Assembly (NCBI GenBank): GCA_036406595.1
Contig: DASXAR010000087.1
Location: 36,289-100,288, forward strand
Direction: 5' to 3'
Length of the DNA: 64,000 nt
Source of the DNA: VRUE01 sp036406595
Lineage (GTDB): Bacteria > Actinomycetota > Thermoleophilia > Solirubrobacterales > 70-9
In this document: positions 39,766 through 47,512 of the stretch, in pieces
How the letters are laid out: each line of letters begins with the position of its first letter
Position numbering within the stretch: the stretch's first letter is position 1
Program-made: the position numbers and the translations under genes
Notes under the pieces: generated by a model
Database searches by the model: none
What the model was told of the DNA's origin: nothing
What the model saw: only the letters and a program-made list of their open reading frames with translations

Positions 39766-41379
39766 CTAGGGCTTGATCCGGAAGCTCCTGGCGGCAGGTG
39801 ACGGATCGGCTTCCCCACCCGCGTTGACGGCGTCCACCTGGAAGCGGTGCTTCCCCGGCTTCAGGTGCTTGTAGGTCTTGGGAGAGGTGCAGGCCCGGAA
39901 CGGCTTGCGGTCGAGCTTGCAGAGGAACGTGGCGCTGCCGTCGGGGGAGGCGAACCTGAAGGTCGCCCGGTTCTTGACGCGATTGATTTTCACCTTGCGG
40001 ATGATCGTCGCCGGCGCCACCCCGGTTGAGCCCGAGGCTCCTCCTGCTCCCGGATTGCCCCCCTGCCCCGGCGGCGATTCCACCGTGAACGATCGCGAGG
40101 CGGGGGTGGCGTCGACGTTTTCCGCCGCGTCGACTGCCCTCACTTCGAAGCTGTGGGCGCCGAGGCCCATGGAGCTGTAGCTCTTCGGTGAGGTGCAGAG
40201 GGCGAAGTCCGCCTCCTGGCTGGAATCGATGCGGCACTCGAAGCTGACGCCTGGCTCGGGCGAGGAGAAGGTGAAGCTGGGGGAAGCGTTGGTCGTCGGC
40301 CCGGACGGCCCCGAATCGATCTGGGTCTCCGGCGGGGTGACGTCCGGCGACTCGGAGAGGGCCAGTCCAAAGGCTTTTTCGCGGGCCCCGCCGGCGTCGC
40401 CGACGACGATCTCATAGGTCGTGCCCACGATCGCTTCGAAGCTCACCTTGCTCCCGTAGACGTCGTCTTCGCTGCAGGCTGGGTCGTTGTTGTTGTCGGT
40501 GACGCGTGTCAGAGAAGCCAGTTCGCTCCCCGTGTAGACGGCAAGGATGCTGTCGATTTCGCCGATGCAGGTGTCGATCGAGGTGGTGCCGTTGTGAGGG
40601 GCCGTCCAGCGGTACCAGACGGTGTGATCGCCTTCCCAGAAGGAGGAATCGGGCGGGTTGGTCACGTAGTGGTCGGGCTCGCTCGGCTGCCTTGTCCCGC
40701 CCGCGGTCGTCCCTTCCGCCGCGGCGAAGGTGCCGCTCAGTTCTTCGGCACGCTCGAAGTCGTCGTTGCCCGGACCGAGGTAGGTCAGGTAGCCCGCATC
40801 CCAGGCTTCCTGCCCGGGGTAGGCGGTGTGAAACGGCGACGGGCCGGTCAGCAGCATTCCTTCATTGCAGGGATTCCCGTCGTGGAAACCCCACGAGTCC
40901 TGCTTGGGGTCGGGGCCGCCTACGCCGATCGCATAGGTCTTGCCCGCTTCCAGAAAGGCGGCGGATTCGGGATCGAAGTTCACCGTGTAGTCGCGGGCGA
41001 CGGCGTCGGTCGGAATGCTGGCGCTGGGGATCGTGGTCGAGGCGAGCGCCGGTGCCGCCGGGGCGCCTTCTTCGTTCGCCCCGTAGATGCTGACGTGGAC
41101 GTCTTCGCTGCCTTCCGGCTGCCGGGCCAGGCCCTTGATGACCGTGGTGAGCAGCTTGCCGCTCCTGCCCGCGACGAAGCTTTGCGCCCACTCGCCTCCG
41201 TAGCTGACGATCGCGAAGCCATTGGCGCCGGGTTCGCATTTCGCGTCTGCCGTTCCGATCGCCTCGGCAGGGGACGGGCCGACGCCGAAGGCGGCGGCCC
41301 AACCGAGGGCGGCCACGGCGGCGAGCCGGCTCGTCGAGCGTCGAGCCAGCCGGCGGTTGGGACGATTTGGATCGGGCAC
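39766..41379 (-). CDS. Secreted multi-domain protein with Ig-like modules
   Basis: A 537-residue exported protein. A signal peptide with Arg-rich n-region ends near residue 40 (LAAVAALGWAAAFGVGPSPAEA). Residues about 45-190 hold a carbohydrate-binding-like domain (GEWAQSFVAGRSGKLLTTVI). Residues 200-330 resemble a pre-peptidase C-terminal-like domain (HTVWYRWTAPHNGTTSIDTC, YEIVVGDAGG). Two similar bacterial Ig-like modules follow, each with a PDTQIDSGPSGPT-like or FxCxLD/CTSPK Cys pair (ECRIDSSQEADFALCTSPK and LCKLDRKPFRACTSPK). GTG 41379 gives the signal peptide. A surface adhesion role is plausible. Confidence 0.83.
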   Translation of the reverse strand: MPDPNRPNRRLARRSTSRLAAVAALGWAAAFGVGPSPAEAIGTADAKCEPGANGFAIVSYGGEWAQSFVAGRSGKLLTTVIKGLARQPEGSEDVHVSIYGANEEGAPAAPALASTTIPSASIPTDAVARDYTVNFDPESAAFLEAGKTYAIGVGGPDPKQDSWGFHDGNPCNEGMLLTGPSPFHTAYPGQEAWDAGYLTYLGPGNDDFERAEELSGTFAAAEGTTAGGTRQPSEPDHYVTNPPDSSFWEGDHTVWYRWTAPHNGTTSIDTCIGEIDSILAVYTGSELASLTRVTDNNNDPACSEDDVYGSKVSFEAIVGTTYEIVVGDAGGAREKAFGLALSESPDVTPPETQIDSGPSGPTTNASPSFTFSSPEPGVSFECRIDSSQEADFALCTSPKSYSSMGLGAHSFEVRAVDAAENVDATPASRSFTVESPPGQGGNPGAGGASGSTGVAPATIIRKVKINRVKNRATFRFASPDGSATFLCKLDRKPFRACTSPKTYKHLKPGKHRFQVDAVNAGGEADPSPAARSFRIKP

Positions 41380-41492
41380 CGCGCTCCAATTTTCGGGTTG
41401 CGGCGCCTCCCGCGAGGGACGATAGACGCAGAGTCGGCGGTGGGCAAGCCCGCTGGACGGCCGTCCAGCGGGCCGGCAAGGCTCGGGGGGGA

Positions 41493-42695
41493 TCAGCGTC
41501 CCTTGAAGCGGGCCGCCTCCTCCGAGCCTCCCGTGGCGTCCCCCTCGCTGTAGGAGTGCGCTCCGGCGCCGGCGAGGTGGCCGCCGTCGACGATCATGTA
41601 CTCGTCGCGAATCGGGCGTCCGTCGAACCAGCACTCGAGGATCTCGCGCGTCCCGGCCGCATAGCGGGCCTGGGCGGAGAGGCTGCTGCCCGAGGTGTGG
41701 GGCGTCATGCCGTGGTGCGGCATCGAGCGCCAGGGATGGTCCTGGGGCGCAGGCTGGGGGAACCAGACGTCGCCCGCGTATCCGGCAAGCTGGCCGCTTT
41801 CGCAGGCCCGCGCCACCGCGTCGCGGTCGCAGATCTTGCCGCGGGCCGTGTTGATCAGGTAGGCGCCGCGTTTCATCCTCGCGAGCATCTCCGCGTCGAA
41901 GAGATGCTCGGTTTCAGGGTGAAGCGGCGCATTGATCGTCACCACGTCGCAGTCTTCGACCAGCGACTCGGCGGTGGGATGGAAGGTCACGCCAAGCTCC
42001 TCCTCGACCTCGGCCGGCAGGCGGTGGCGCTCCGTGTAATGGAGACCGACCTCGAACGGCTTGAGGCGGCGCAGGACGGCCGACCCGATTCGGCCTGCCG
42101 CGATGGTGCCGACCTGCATGCCCTCGAGGTCGTAGGACCGCGAAACGCAGTCGGCGATGTTCCAGCCGCCGTCGACGACCCAGCGATAGGAGGGGATGTA
42201 GTTGCGGACCAGGGCAAGGATCATCATCACCACGTGCTCGGCGACGCTGATGCTGTTGGAGTAGGTGACCTCCGCGACGGTCAGGCCGGCCTCGATCGCC
42301 GCCTGCAGGTCGACGTGGTCGGAGCCGATGCCGGCCGTCAGCGCAAGCTTCAGCTTGGGGGCCATCGCGATCCGCTCGGCGGTCAGGTAGGCAGGCCAGA
42401 AGGGCTGCGAGATCACGACCTCGGCCTGGGGCAGCTCCCGCTCGAACACCGAGTCGGGACCGTCCTTGTCCGAGGTGACGATCAATTTGTGTCCCCGCTG
42501 CTCGACGAACTCCCGGAGACCGAGCTCGCCCGAGACGCTGCCCAGCAGCTCGCCGGGCCTGAAACCGATCCCCTCCGGAGTCGGCGCGGTCTGTCCGTCG
42601 TGGTAACGATCGATCCGTGGGATGTCCTCGCGGGCGTATTTCGGCGGGTAGCCGTCGACCGGATCGTGGTAGAGCACGCAGAGAACGTTCGCCAT
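41493..42695 (-). CDS. fdh: NAD-dependent formate dehydrogenase (D-2-hydroxyacid dehydrogenase family)
   Basis: A 400-residue FDH. The N-terminal domain shows YHDPVDGYPPKYAREDIPRI and SQPFWPAYLTAERI. The catalytic residues are in TAGIGSDHVDLQAA and VTYSNSISVAEHVVMMILAL. The NAD site is GTIAAGRIGSAVLRRLKP, NTARGKICDRDAV contains the active Arg, and the His-Gln pair is near FPQPAPQDHPW. It oxidises formate to CO2 with NAD reduction. The length and the acidic N-terminal loop match bacterial/plant FDH rather than generic hydroxyacid dehydrogenases. ATG 42695 is chosen. It is an orphan enzyme here, with no formate-producing partner adjacent. Confidence 0.9.
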   Translation of the reverse strand: MANVLCVLYHDPVDGYPPKYAREDIPRIDRYHDGQTAPTPEGIGFRPGELLGSVSGELGLREFVEQRGHKLIVTSDKDGPDSVFERELPQAEVVISQPFWPAYLTAERIAMAPKLKLALTAGIGSDHVDLQAAIEAGLTVAEVTYSNSISVAEHVVMMILALVRNYIPSYRWVVDGGWNIADCVSRSYDLEGMQVGTIAAGRIGSAVLRRLKPFEVGLHYTERHRLPAEVEEELGVTFHPTAESLVEDCDVVTINAPLHPETEHLFDAEMLARMKRGAYLINTARGKICDRDAVARACESGQLAGYAGDVWFPQPAPQDHPWRSMPHHGMTPHTSGSSLSAQARYAAGTREILECWFDGRPIRDEYMIVDGGHLAGAGAHSYSEGDATGGSEEAARFKGR

Positions 42696-42810
42696 TGCTC
42701 GCTCGCCCTCATCCTCCCTCAGGGCAAGCAGGCCGGTCAACCCCAATGTCCTCCTCACCTCCTCACGAGCGGGAGGCCGCGGGCCACGTCCGAGTCCCGG
42801 CTGCTGGCGG

Positions 42811-43191
42811 CTAGGCCGTGTTCAGCGCCACGGCGGCGCGAACCAGCGCCTTCAGGGCCTCCTCATCGATCTCCTCGCCCTCGTGGACATCGATCGCACG
42901 CCTGGTGTTGCCCTCGAGGCTGGAGTTGAAGAGCCCTGAGGGGTCCTCCAGCGAGGCGCCCTTGGCGAAGGTCATCTTGACGACCTTCTTGTAGGTCTCG
43001 CCGGTGCAGATGATGCCGTCGTGCTCCCACACCGGAACCCCTCGCCATTTCCACTCCTCGACCACCTCGGGGTCGGCCTGCTTGATCAGGGCTCGGATCC
43101 GGGCGAGCGTCTCGCCCCGCCAGTCGTCCAGTTCCTCAATTCGCCCGTCGATCAGCTGCGAGGGAGAGCCTTCGTTTGCCGCTTCGTTCAT
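42811..43191 (-). CDS. DUF1801 family protein
   Basis: A 126-residue cytoplasmic protein of the DUF1801/YdhG type, with LDDWRGETLARIRALIKQAD, EVVEEWKWRGVPVWEHDGI and VVKMTFAKGASLEDPSGLFN. Function is unknown in the family; structures show a small alpha/beta fold. ATG 43191 follows a 200-bp gap shared with the divergent topoisomerase gene; the frame upstream of it has the composition of non-coding antisense. Confidence 0.85.
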   Translation of the reverse strand: MNEAANEGSPSQLIDGRIEELDDWRGETLARIRALIKQADPEVVEEWKWRGVPVWEHDGIICTGETYKKVVKMTFAKGASLEDPSGLFNSSLEGNTRRAIDVHEGEEIDEEALKALVRAAVALNTA

Positions 43192-43392
43192 CGTTCTGCA
43201 CCGGACCGTACTTCGCGCGGGAGATCGCGGCGTGCAACTCGCCCTTGCCCATTTTCGAGCGGCAGGGGATTTCCAGCCGGGTGCGCGGCGCCGCGGGGTT
43301 GCTCGCAGGCCATGGGGTTTGGGTACCCGTTTGGTCGTGAGCGACGCACGGGTAGCCGCCGGACGTGGCCGGCGTGATGATGGAAACACCGA

Positions 43393-44418
43393 ATGAGCGG
43401 ACCTGAGTCTCGCCGTCGGGGGCGGCTCAGGCGCTCTGACTGCTCCGGCCCGGGGATCAGCCGAAGGCGGAGGGGGAGCGGCTTCAGCTACGTGGACCCG
43501 GAGGGTGGGCCCGTGACCGACGAGGAGACCCTGGAGCGGATCCGGGAGCTGGCAATCCCTCCGGCTTGGCGCGACGTCTGGATCTGCGGCGACCCGTTCG
43601 GCCACATCCAGGCGACGGGTTTCGACGAAGCCGGGCGCAAGCAGTACCTCTACCACGAGCGCTGGCAGCTTCGGGCGGCGCAGCGCAAGTTCGAGTCGGT
43701 GCGCGAGTTTGCGTCAACCCTGCCGAAGCTGCGTCGGACCGTGACGAGGGACCTTGGGCGAGAGGGAATGCCGCGCGCGCGGGCCCTGGCCTGCGCGGTG
43801 CGCCTGCTCGACCTCGGCTTCTTCCGCATCGGTGGCGAGGAGTACGCCGAGACCAACGAGAGCTACGGGGTCGCCACCGTCCTGCGCGAGCACGTCGCGA
43901 TCGAAGGCGACGAGGTGGTCTTCGACTTCCCTGCCAAGAGCGGTCAGCGCCGTGTCCAGTCGATCCGCGACCCGGGGGTCAGGGCGGCGATCGAAGCGAT
44001 GCGAGGCAGGCGCAGCGGTCCCCAGGACCTACTCGTCTTTCGCGAGAACGGCGGCTGGCGCGACGTCCGCTCCGAGGACGTGAACGACTATCTGCAGGAG
44101 ACAACGGGGGAGGGGTTCTCCGCCAAGGACTTTCGCACCTGGCATGGGACGGTGCTCGCCGCGATCGAGCTGGCGGCGGAGGGGGCGCCGCGATCCAAGG
44201 CCGGCGCCGAGCGCGCGATCCGGGCGTCGATCAAACGGGTCGCCGAGCGACTCGGGAACACGCCGGCGGTCACCCGCAGTTCGTATATAGACCCGCGGGT
44301 GCTCGACCGCTTCCGCGATGGCAAGACGATCGAGATGCCGAAACCGGCGTCCAAGGGAGTTGTCACGGGCCGGCAGCAGCGCAAGATCGAGCGTGAGGTG
44401 CTGGCGTTGATCGAGTAG
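43393..44418 (+). CDS. Type IB DNA topoisomerase
   Basis: A 341-residue bacterial topoisomerase IB (poxvirus-like). The N-terminal domain contains GSGFSYVDPEGGPV and RKQYLYHERWQLRAAQRKFE. The catalytic domain has LLDLGFFRIGGEEYAETNES (first Arg region), FDFPAKSGQRRVQSI (Lys region), DFRTWHGTVLAA (RxxH) and the nucleophile Tyr at about residue 298 in TRSSYIDPRVLD. It relaxes supercoils through a 3'-phosphotyrosine. It stands alone, divergent from the DUF1801 gene. Confidence 0.93.
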   Translation: MSGPESRRRGRLRRSDCSGPGISRRRRGSGFSYVDPEGGPVTDEETLERIRELAIPPAWRDVWICGDPFGHIQATGFDEAGRKQYLYHERWQLRAAQRKFESVREFASTLPKLRRTVTRDLGREGMPRARALACAVRLLDLGFFRIGGEEYAETNESYGVATVLREHVAIEGDEVVFDFPAKSGQRRVQSIRDPGVRAAIEAMRGRRSGPQDLLVFRENGGWRDVRSEDVNDYLQETTGEGFSAKDFRTWHGTVLAAIELAAEGAPRSKAGAERAIRASIKRVAERLGNTPAVTRSSYIDPRVLDRFRDGKTIEMPKPASKGVVTGRQQRKIEREVLALIE

Positions 44419-44463
44419 CCCGTCCCCGGGCCCAGGTTGCGCCCGCTCGCGTGGCCAGGGAAG

Positions 44464-46026
44464 ATGGGCATGGGGAGAATGGCGAAAGGCCTCAGAAACC
44501 TGACCCTCACGGTCATGGCGGCTCTCGTTCTCGGGATGCCGGCAGGCGCCGATGCCCTGGCGCCGGTCGGGCCGGGGGTGGTCGGCCTGTGGCAGGGAGA
44601 GGGCGATGCGACCGATCCGTTCAATGGTCACGACGGCACGCTCCTGGGGGAAATGGGATTCGCCCCCAGCTCCTCCGGTCAGGCCTTCTCGTTCACGGAA
44701 GCGCAGCAGGCGGTCGACGTCCCCGACAGCGCCTCCCTGTACCCCAGCGGGTCATTCACGATCGCCGGTTGGGTGCGCACCTCCGACTCCGTCGATCCTC
44801 AGACCCTGATGGGGCACTACGAGTGTGGCTTGAACTGCCCGACGAGCCTCGCCAACTCGGCCTTCGCCCTCTTCGTCAACGGCGGCAAGGCGGAAGGCTG
44901 GATTCGCGACGCCGATGCCGGCGGCCCGTCAGAAGAAAACGGCGAGTTCCTGCCCGGCACGAAGGCGGTCGCCAATGGCGCCTTCCATCACCTGGCCTTC
45001 GAGCGGGATGCTGCCGCGGAAGAACTTCGCCTCTACGTCGATGGCGCCCTCGACGGCGCCGCCGCTCTCAAAGACGTCGCGACCGGGCCGTTGGAAAACC
45101 TCGACGGCGAGGCCGACGATCTCTATCTCGGGTCATTCCGCCGTTGCAGCGGGTTCGAAATAGGATGTGACGGCACCCTCGTCAACCAGCTGAGCGGGCT
45201 TCTGGACGACGCCATCTACTGGGAACGAGTGGTCTCCGGTTCGGAGATCGCGGCCATATCCGCGGCCGGGCCTAACGGGCTGACCACCGATTCCACAGCC
45301 CCAACTTCTGCCGCGAGCGCCCCTCCGACGGCCTCGGTCGGGGCGATTCCGGTCGACTTCGCGGCATCCGACGCTCCCGGGCCCTCGCCGCGGGTCCACG
45401 ACCCGTCCGGCCTGTCCCGCGTCGACCTCTACGTTCAGGGACCCGGCCAATCCGGCTTCACCAAGGTCGCCGGCGTACCCGGGTCGGGCGAAGGAAGCTT
45501 CAGCTACGGGGCGGCGGCGCCCGGGACCTACGCATTCGCGACCGTCTCAACCGATGCGGCCGGCAACGCCGAGGCGATGCCCACAAGTCCGGACGCCACG
45601 ACGGAGGTGAGCGCCATCACCCCGAGCCCGGCGACTCCGAAGGTGCGTGACTTCGTCACCGCGGTCTTCGTTCCGCCGTACCTGTACCTGCGGCTCAAAT
45701 GTCCTGCCCGCTTCAAGCCCGGCTGCGTCGGGAGCGCGACCGCGGTGACCGGCAAAGATCGCTGCACCGGCCGGAAGGGGAGCCGGAGCTGCCGGCGCGG
45801 CAAGCCGATGACCTCCCCGATATCGGCGAAGCAGAAGCCGAACCGGTGGAAGGTCGTGAAACTCACGGTCAAGCCTCAATTCACGGCTCGGGTCGAAGCG
45901 ATGTCGAAGCACCCGGCCGAAAAGCTGCTCACGGTGCGCCAGTCGATCCACTCGAGAGGCTTCGAGCACGGACAGGCTCAGACCGTCTTCCACATCTATC
46001 GCGTCCGGGCGGGGACCTCTCCGTAG
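44464..46026 (+). CDS. Secreted LamG-domain protein
   Basis: A protein of about 520 residues with an N-terminal signal peptide (LRNLTLTVMAALVLGMPAGA, cleavage near ADA-LAP). A concanavalin/LamG-like beta-sandwich lies at about residues 35-265 (GVVGLWQGEGDATDPFNGHD, GSFTIAGWVRTSDSVDPQTL, LRLYVDGALDGAAALKDV). An Ig-like module follows at about 300-380 (SGLSRVDLYVQGPG), and a basic Cys-containing C-terminal region (RLKCPARFKPGCVGSA) ends it. ATG 44464, 44470 and 44479 are all possible starts; all retain the signal peptide. It is probably a cell-surface or extracellular carbohydrate-binding protein. Confidence 0.85.
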   Translation: MGMGRMAKGLRNLTLTVMAALVLGMPAGADALAPVGPGVVGLWQGEGDATDPFNGHDGTLLGEMGFAPSSSGQAFSFTEAQQAVDVPDSASLYPSGSFTIAGWVRTSDSVDPQTLMGHYECGLNCPTSLANSAFALFVNGGKAEGWIRDADAGGPSEENGEFLPGTKAVANGAFHHLAFERDAAAEELRLYVDGALDGAAALKDVATGPLENLDGEADDLYLGSFRRCSGFEIGCDGTLVNQLSGLLDDAIYWERVVSGSEIAAISAAGPNGLTTDSTAPTSAASAPPTASVGAIPVDFAASDAPGPSPRVHDPSGLSRVDLYVQGPGQSGFTKVAGVPGSGEGSFSYGAAAPGTYAFATVSTDAAGNAEAMPTSPDATTEVSAITPSPATPKVRDFVTAVFVPPYLYLRLKCPARFKPGCVGSATAVTGKDRCTGRKGSRSCRRGKPMTSPISAKQKPNRWKVVKLTVKPQFTARVEAMSKHPAEKLLTVRQSIHSRGFEHGQAQTVFHIYRVRAGTSP

Positions 46027-46053
46027 GTCTTCGTCCGGGATCGGGATCCAGCC

Positions 46054-46716
46054 ATGGAGGTGGCGATCGCGGGTGGTCACGGCAACGTAGCCCGGCGGCT
46101 GGGGCGTCTGCTCGCCGACCGTGGTGACCTGGTCAGGGGATTGATCCGCAACCCCGGCCATGCGGAGGAGCTCAGGGAGGACGGAACCGAGCCAGTGCTC
46201 TGCGATCTGGAGGCGGCGACGCCCGATCAGATCGCTGCGGCGATCGCGGGCGCCGATGCCGTCGTCTTCGCCGCCGGCGCCGGCCCGGGCAGCGGTTCCG
46301 AGCGCAAGGGGTCGATGGATCGAGACGGGGCGATCAAACTGCTGCACGCCGCCGAGATCGCGAACGTCGACCGCTACCTGATGGTCAGCTCGATCGGCGC
46401 CGAGGACCCGCCGGACGGTGACGAGGTCTTCAGCGTCTACCTGCGTGCCAAGGCCGAGGCCGACCGTGCGCTGATGGCGAGCGACCGGACCTGGTCGATC
46501 TTGCGACCCACCTCCCTCACCGACGGTCCCGGCGGCGAGGGGGTGAGCGTCACGATGGATCCCCATCGGGGCGAGGTCAGCCGCGAGGACGTCGCGGCGG
46601 TGCTGGCCGCGGCGCTGCACGAGCCGCGCACCGCAGGGAAGGTCATCTACGTGCGGTCGGGGGACCTCACGGTCGGCGAGGCACTCGAGGCCTTTCTGGC
46701 CGAAGCCGCCCCCTGA
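46054..46716 (+). CDS. NAD(P)-binding atypical short-chain dehydrogenase
   Basis: A 220-residue Rossmann protein with the atypical-SDR glycine motif VAIAGGHGNVARRLGRLL at the start. YLMVSSIGAEDPP (about residue 110) and YLRAKAEADRALMASDRTWS supply the Ser and YxxK-like active-site region. The C-terminal half is short, as in SDR5/NmrA-like proteins. It may be a redox sensor or a reductase; the substrate is not readable. It starts 28 bp after the LamG gene on the same strand. Confidence 0.86.
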   Translation: MEVAIAGGHGNVARRLGRLLADRGDLVRGLIRNPGHAEELREDGTEPVLCDLEAATPDQIAAAIAGADAVVFAAGAGPGSGSERKGSMDRDGAIKLLHAAEIANVDRYLMVSSIGAEDPPDGDEVFSVYLRAKAEADRALMASDRTWSILRPTSLTDGPGGEGVSVTMDPHRGEVSREDVAAVLAAALHEPRTAGKVIYVRSGDLTVGEALEAFLAEAAP

Positions 46717-46728
46717 TGCGCCGGGCCC

Positions 46729-47430
46729 CTAGCCCGAGAGCACCTCGCCGAAGACGCCACAGGTGTCGGGCGGATTGCCGTCGAACGTTTTGAAGTCGAA
46801 GGCGATGTCGCCGCTGAGGACGGTGCCGGTGCTGGTGGCCGCCGTGAACGTCGTCTCCCCGAAGTCGTTGTCGCCCGCTTTGCCGTCGAGGCGGATCTGG
46901 GCGGAGGTTCCGGCCGAGGTCGATTCGTACTCGAAGATGCGGCCTTCGGGCTGGCCGAATCCCTCCGCGATCTCGACGCTGTGAGCCGAGGCAGGCGAGC
47001 TCAACGTCACATCGACGTCGCTCTCGCCATTGCAGGTTGCGGCCATCGTGAAGCCGGCGATGGTCGCCACGATTCCGCCTTCCCCGTCGTTGAACGTCTT
47101 GAAGATCTTGGTCGGGGTCTGGCCATTCGCGGCGACGGCGTTGGGCACGGTCCCCAGCGTGGCGAGGTCGATGTCGCCGCCCTTGATCGAGCCGTTTGCG
47201 ATTTTTGATCCGGTCACGGCGCCGGCCTTTATTTTCGCCGTGGTCACCGCGTTCTTGCGGATCTTCGCCTTGGTGACGGCGTTCTTCTTCAGCTGCTTCG
47301 TGCCGACCGATCCCTTTCGCAGATGGCTCGCCGCGAACGCGCCGCCGCCGCCCAGCAGCAGGAAGAGGCAGATCGTGGAGAGCACATTCGAATAGGTCAG
47401 TCGATCGCGCAGCTTCCGGCGCTCTTGCAT
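46729..47430 (-). CDS. Exported protein with KxxAVTxxKI repeat stalk
   Basis: A 233-residue protein. A signal/anchor segment (NVLSTICLFLLLGGGGAFAA) ends near residue 34. Residues about 36-90 consist of 8-10-residue repeats (GSVGTKQL, KNAVTKAKIR, KNAVTTAKIK, AGAVTGSKIA, NGSIKGGDID) that look like a beta-solenoid or fibrous stalk. A globular beta-rich domain of about 130 residues follows with one Cys pair (TCNGES and PDTCGVFG). I recall similar stalks in other Thermoleophilia exported proteins but know no function. A surface-displayed head domain is the likely layout. Confidence 0.78.
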   Translation of the reverse strand: MQERRKLRDRLTYSNVLSTICLFLLLGGGGAFAASHLRKGSVGTKQLKKNAVTKAKIRKNAVTTAKIKAGAVTGSKIANGSIKGGDIDLATLGTVPNAVAANGQTPTKIFKTFNDGEGGIVATIAGFTMAATCNGESDVDVTLSSPASAHSVEIAEGFGQPEGRIFEYESTSAGTSAQIRLDGKAGDNDFGETTFTAATSTGTVLSGDIAFDFKTFDGNPPDTCGVFGEVLSG

Positions 47431-47512
47431 GTCGGACCTCCTTTTCGACGTTGAAGCTAGCCGCCCTCGTCGTGCCGGTCAACGAGGTCATGGTCCTCTC
47501 ATCAAACCTCCC

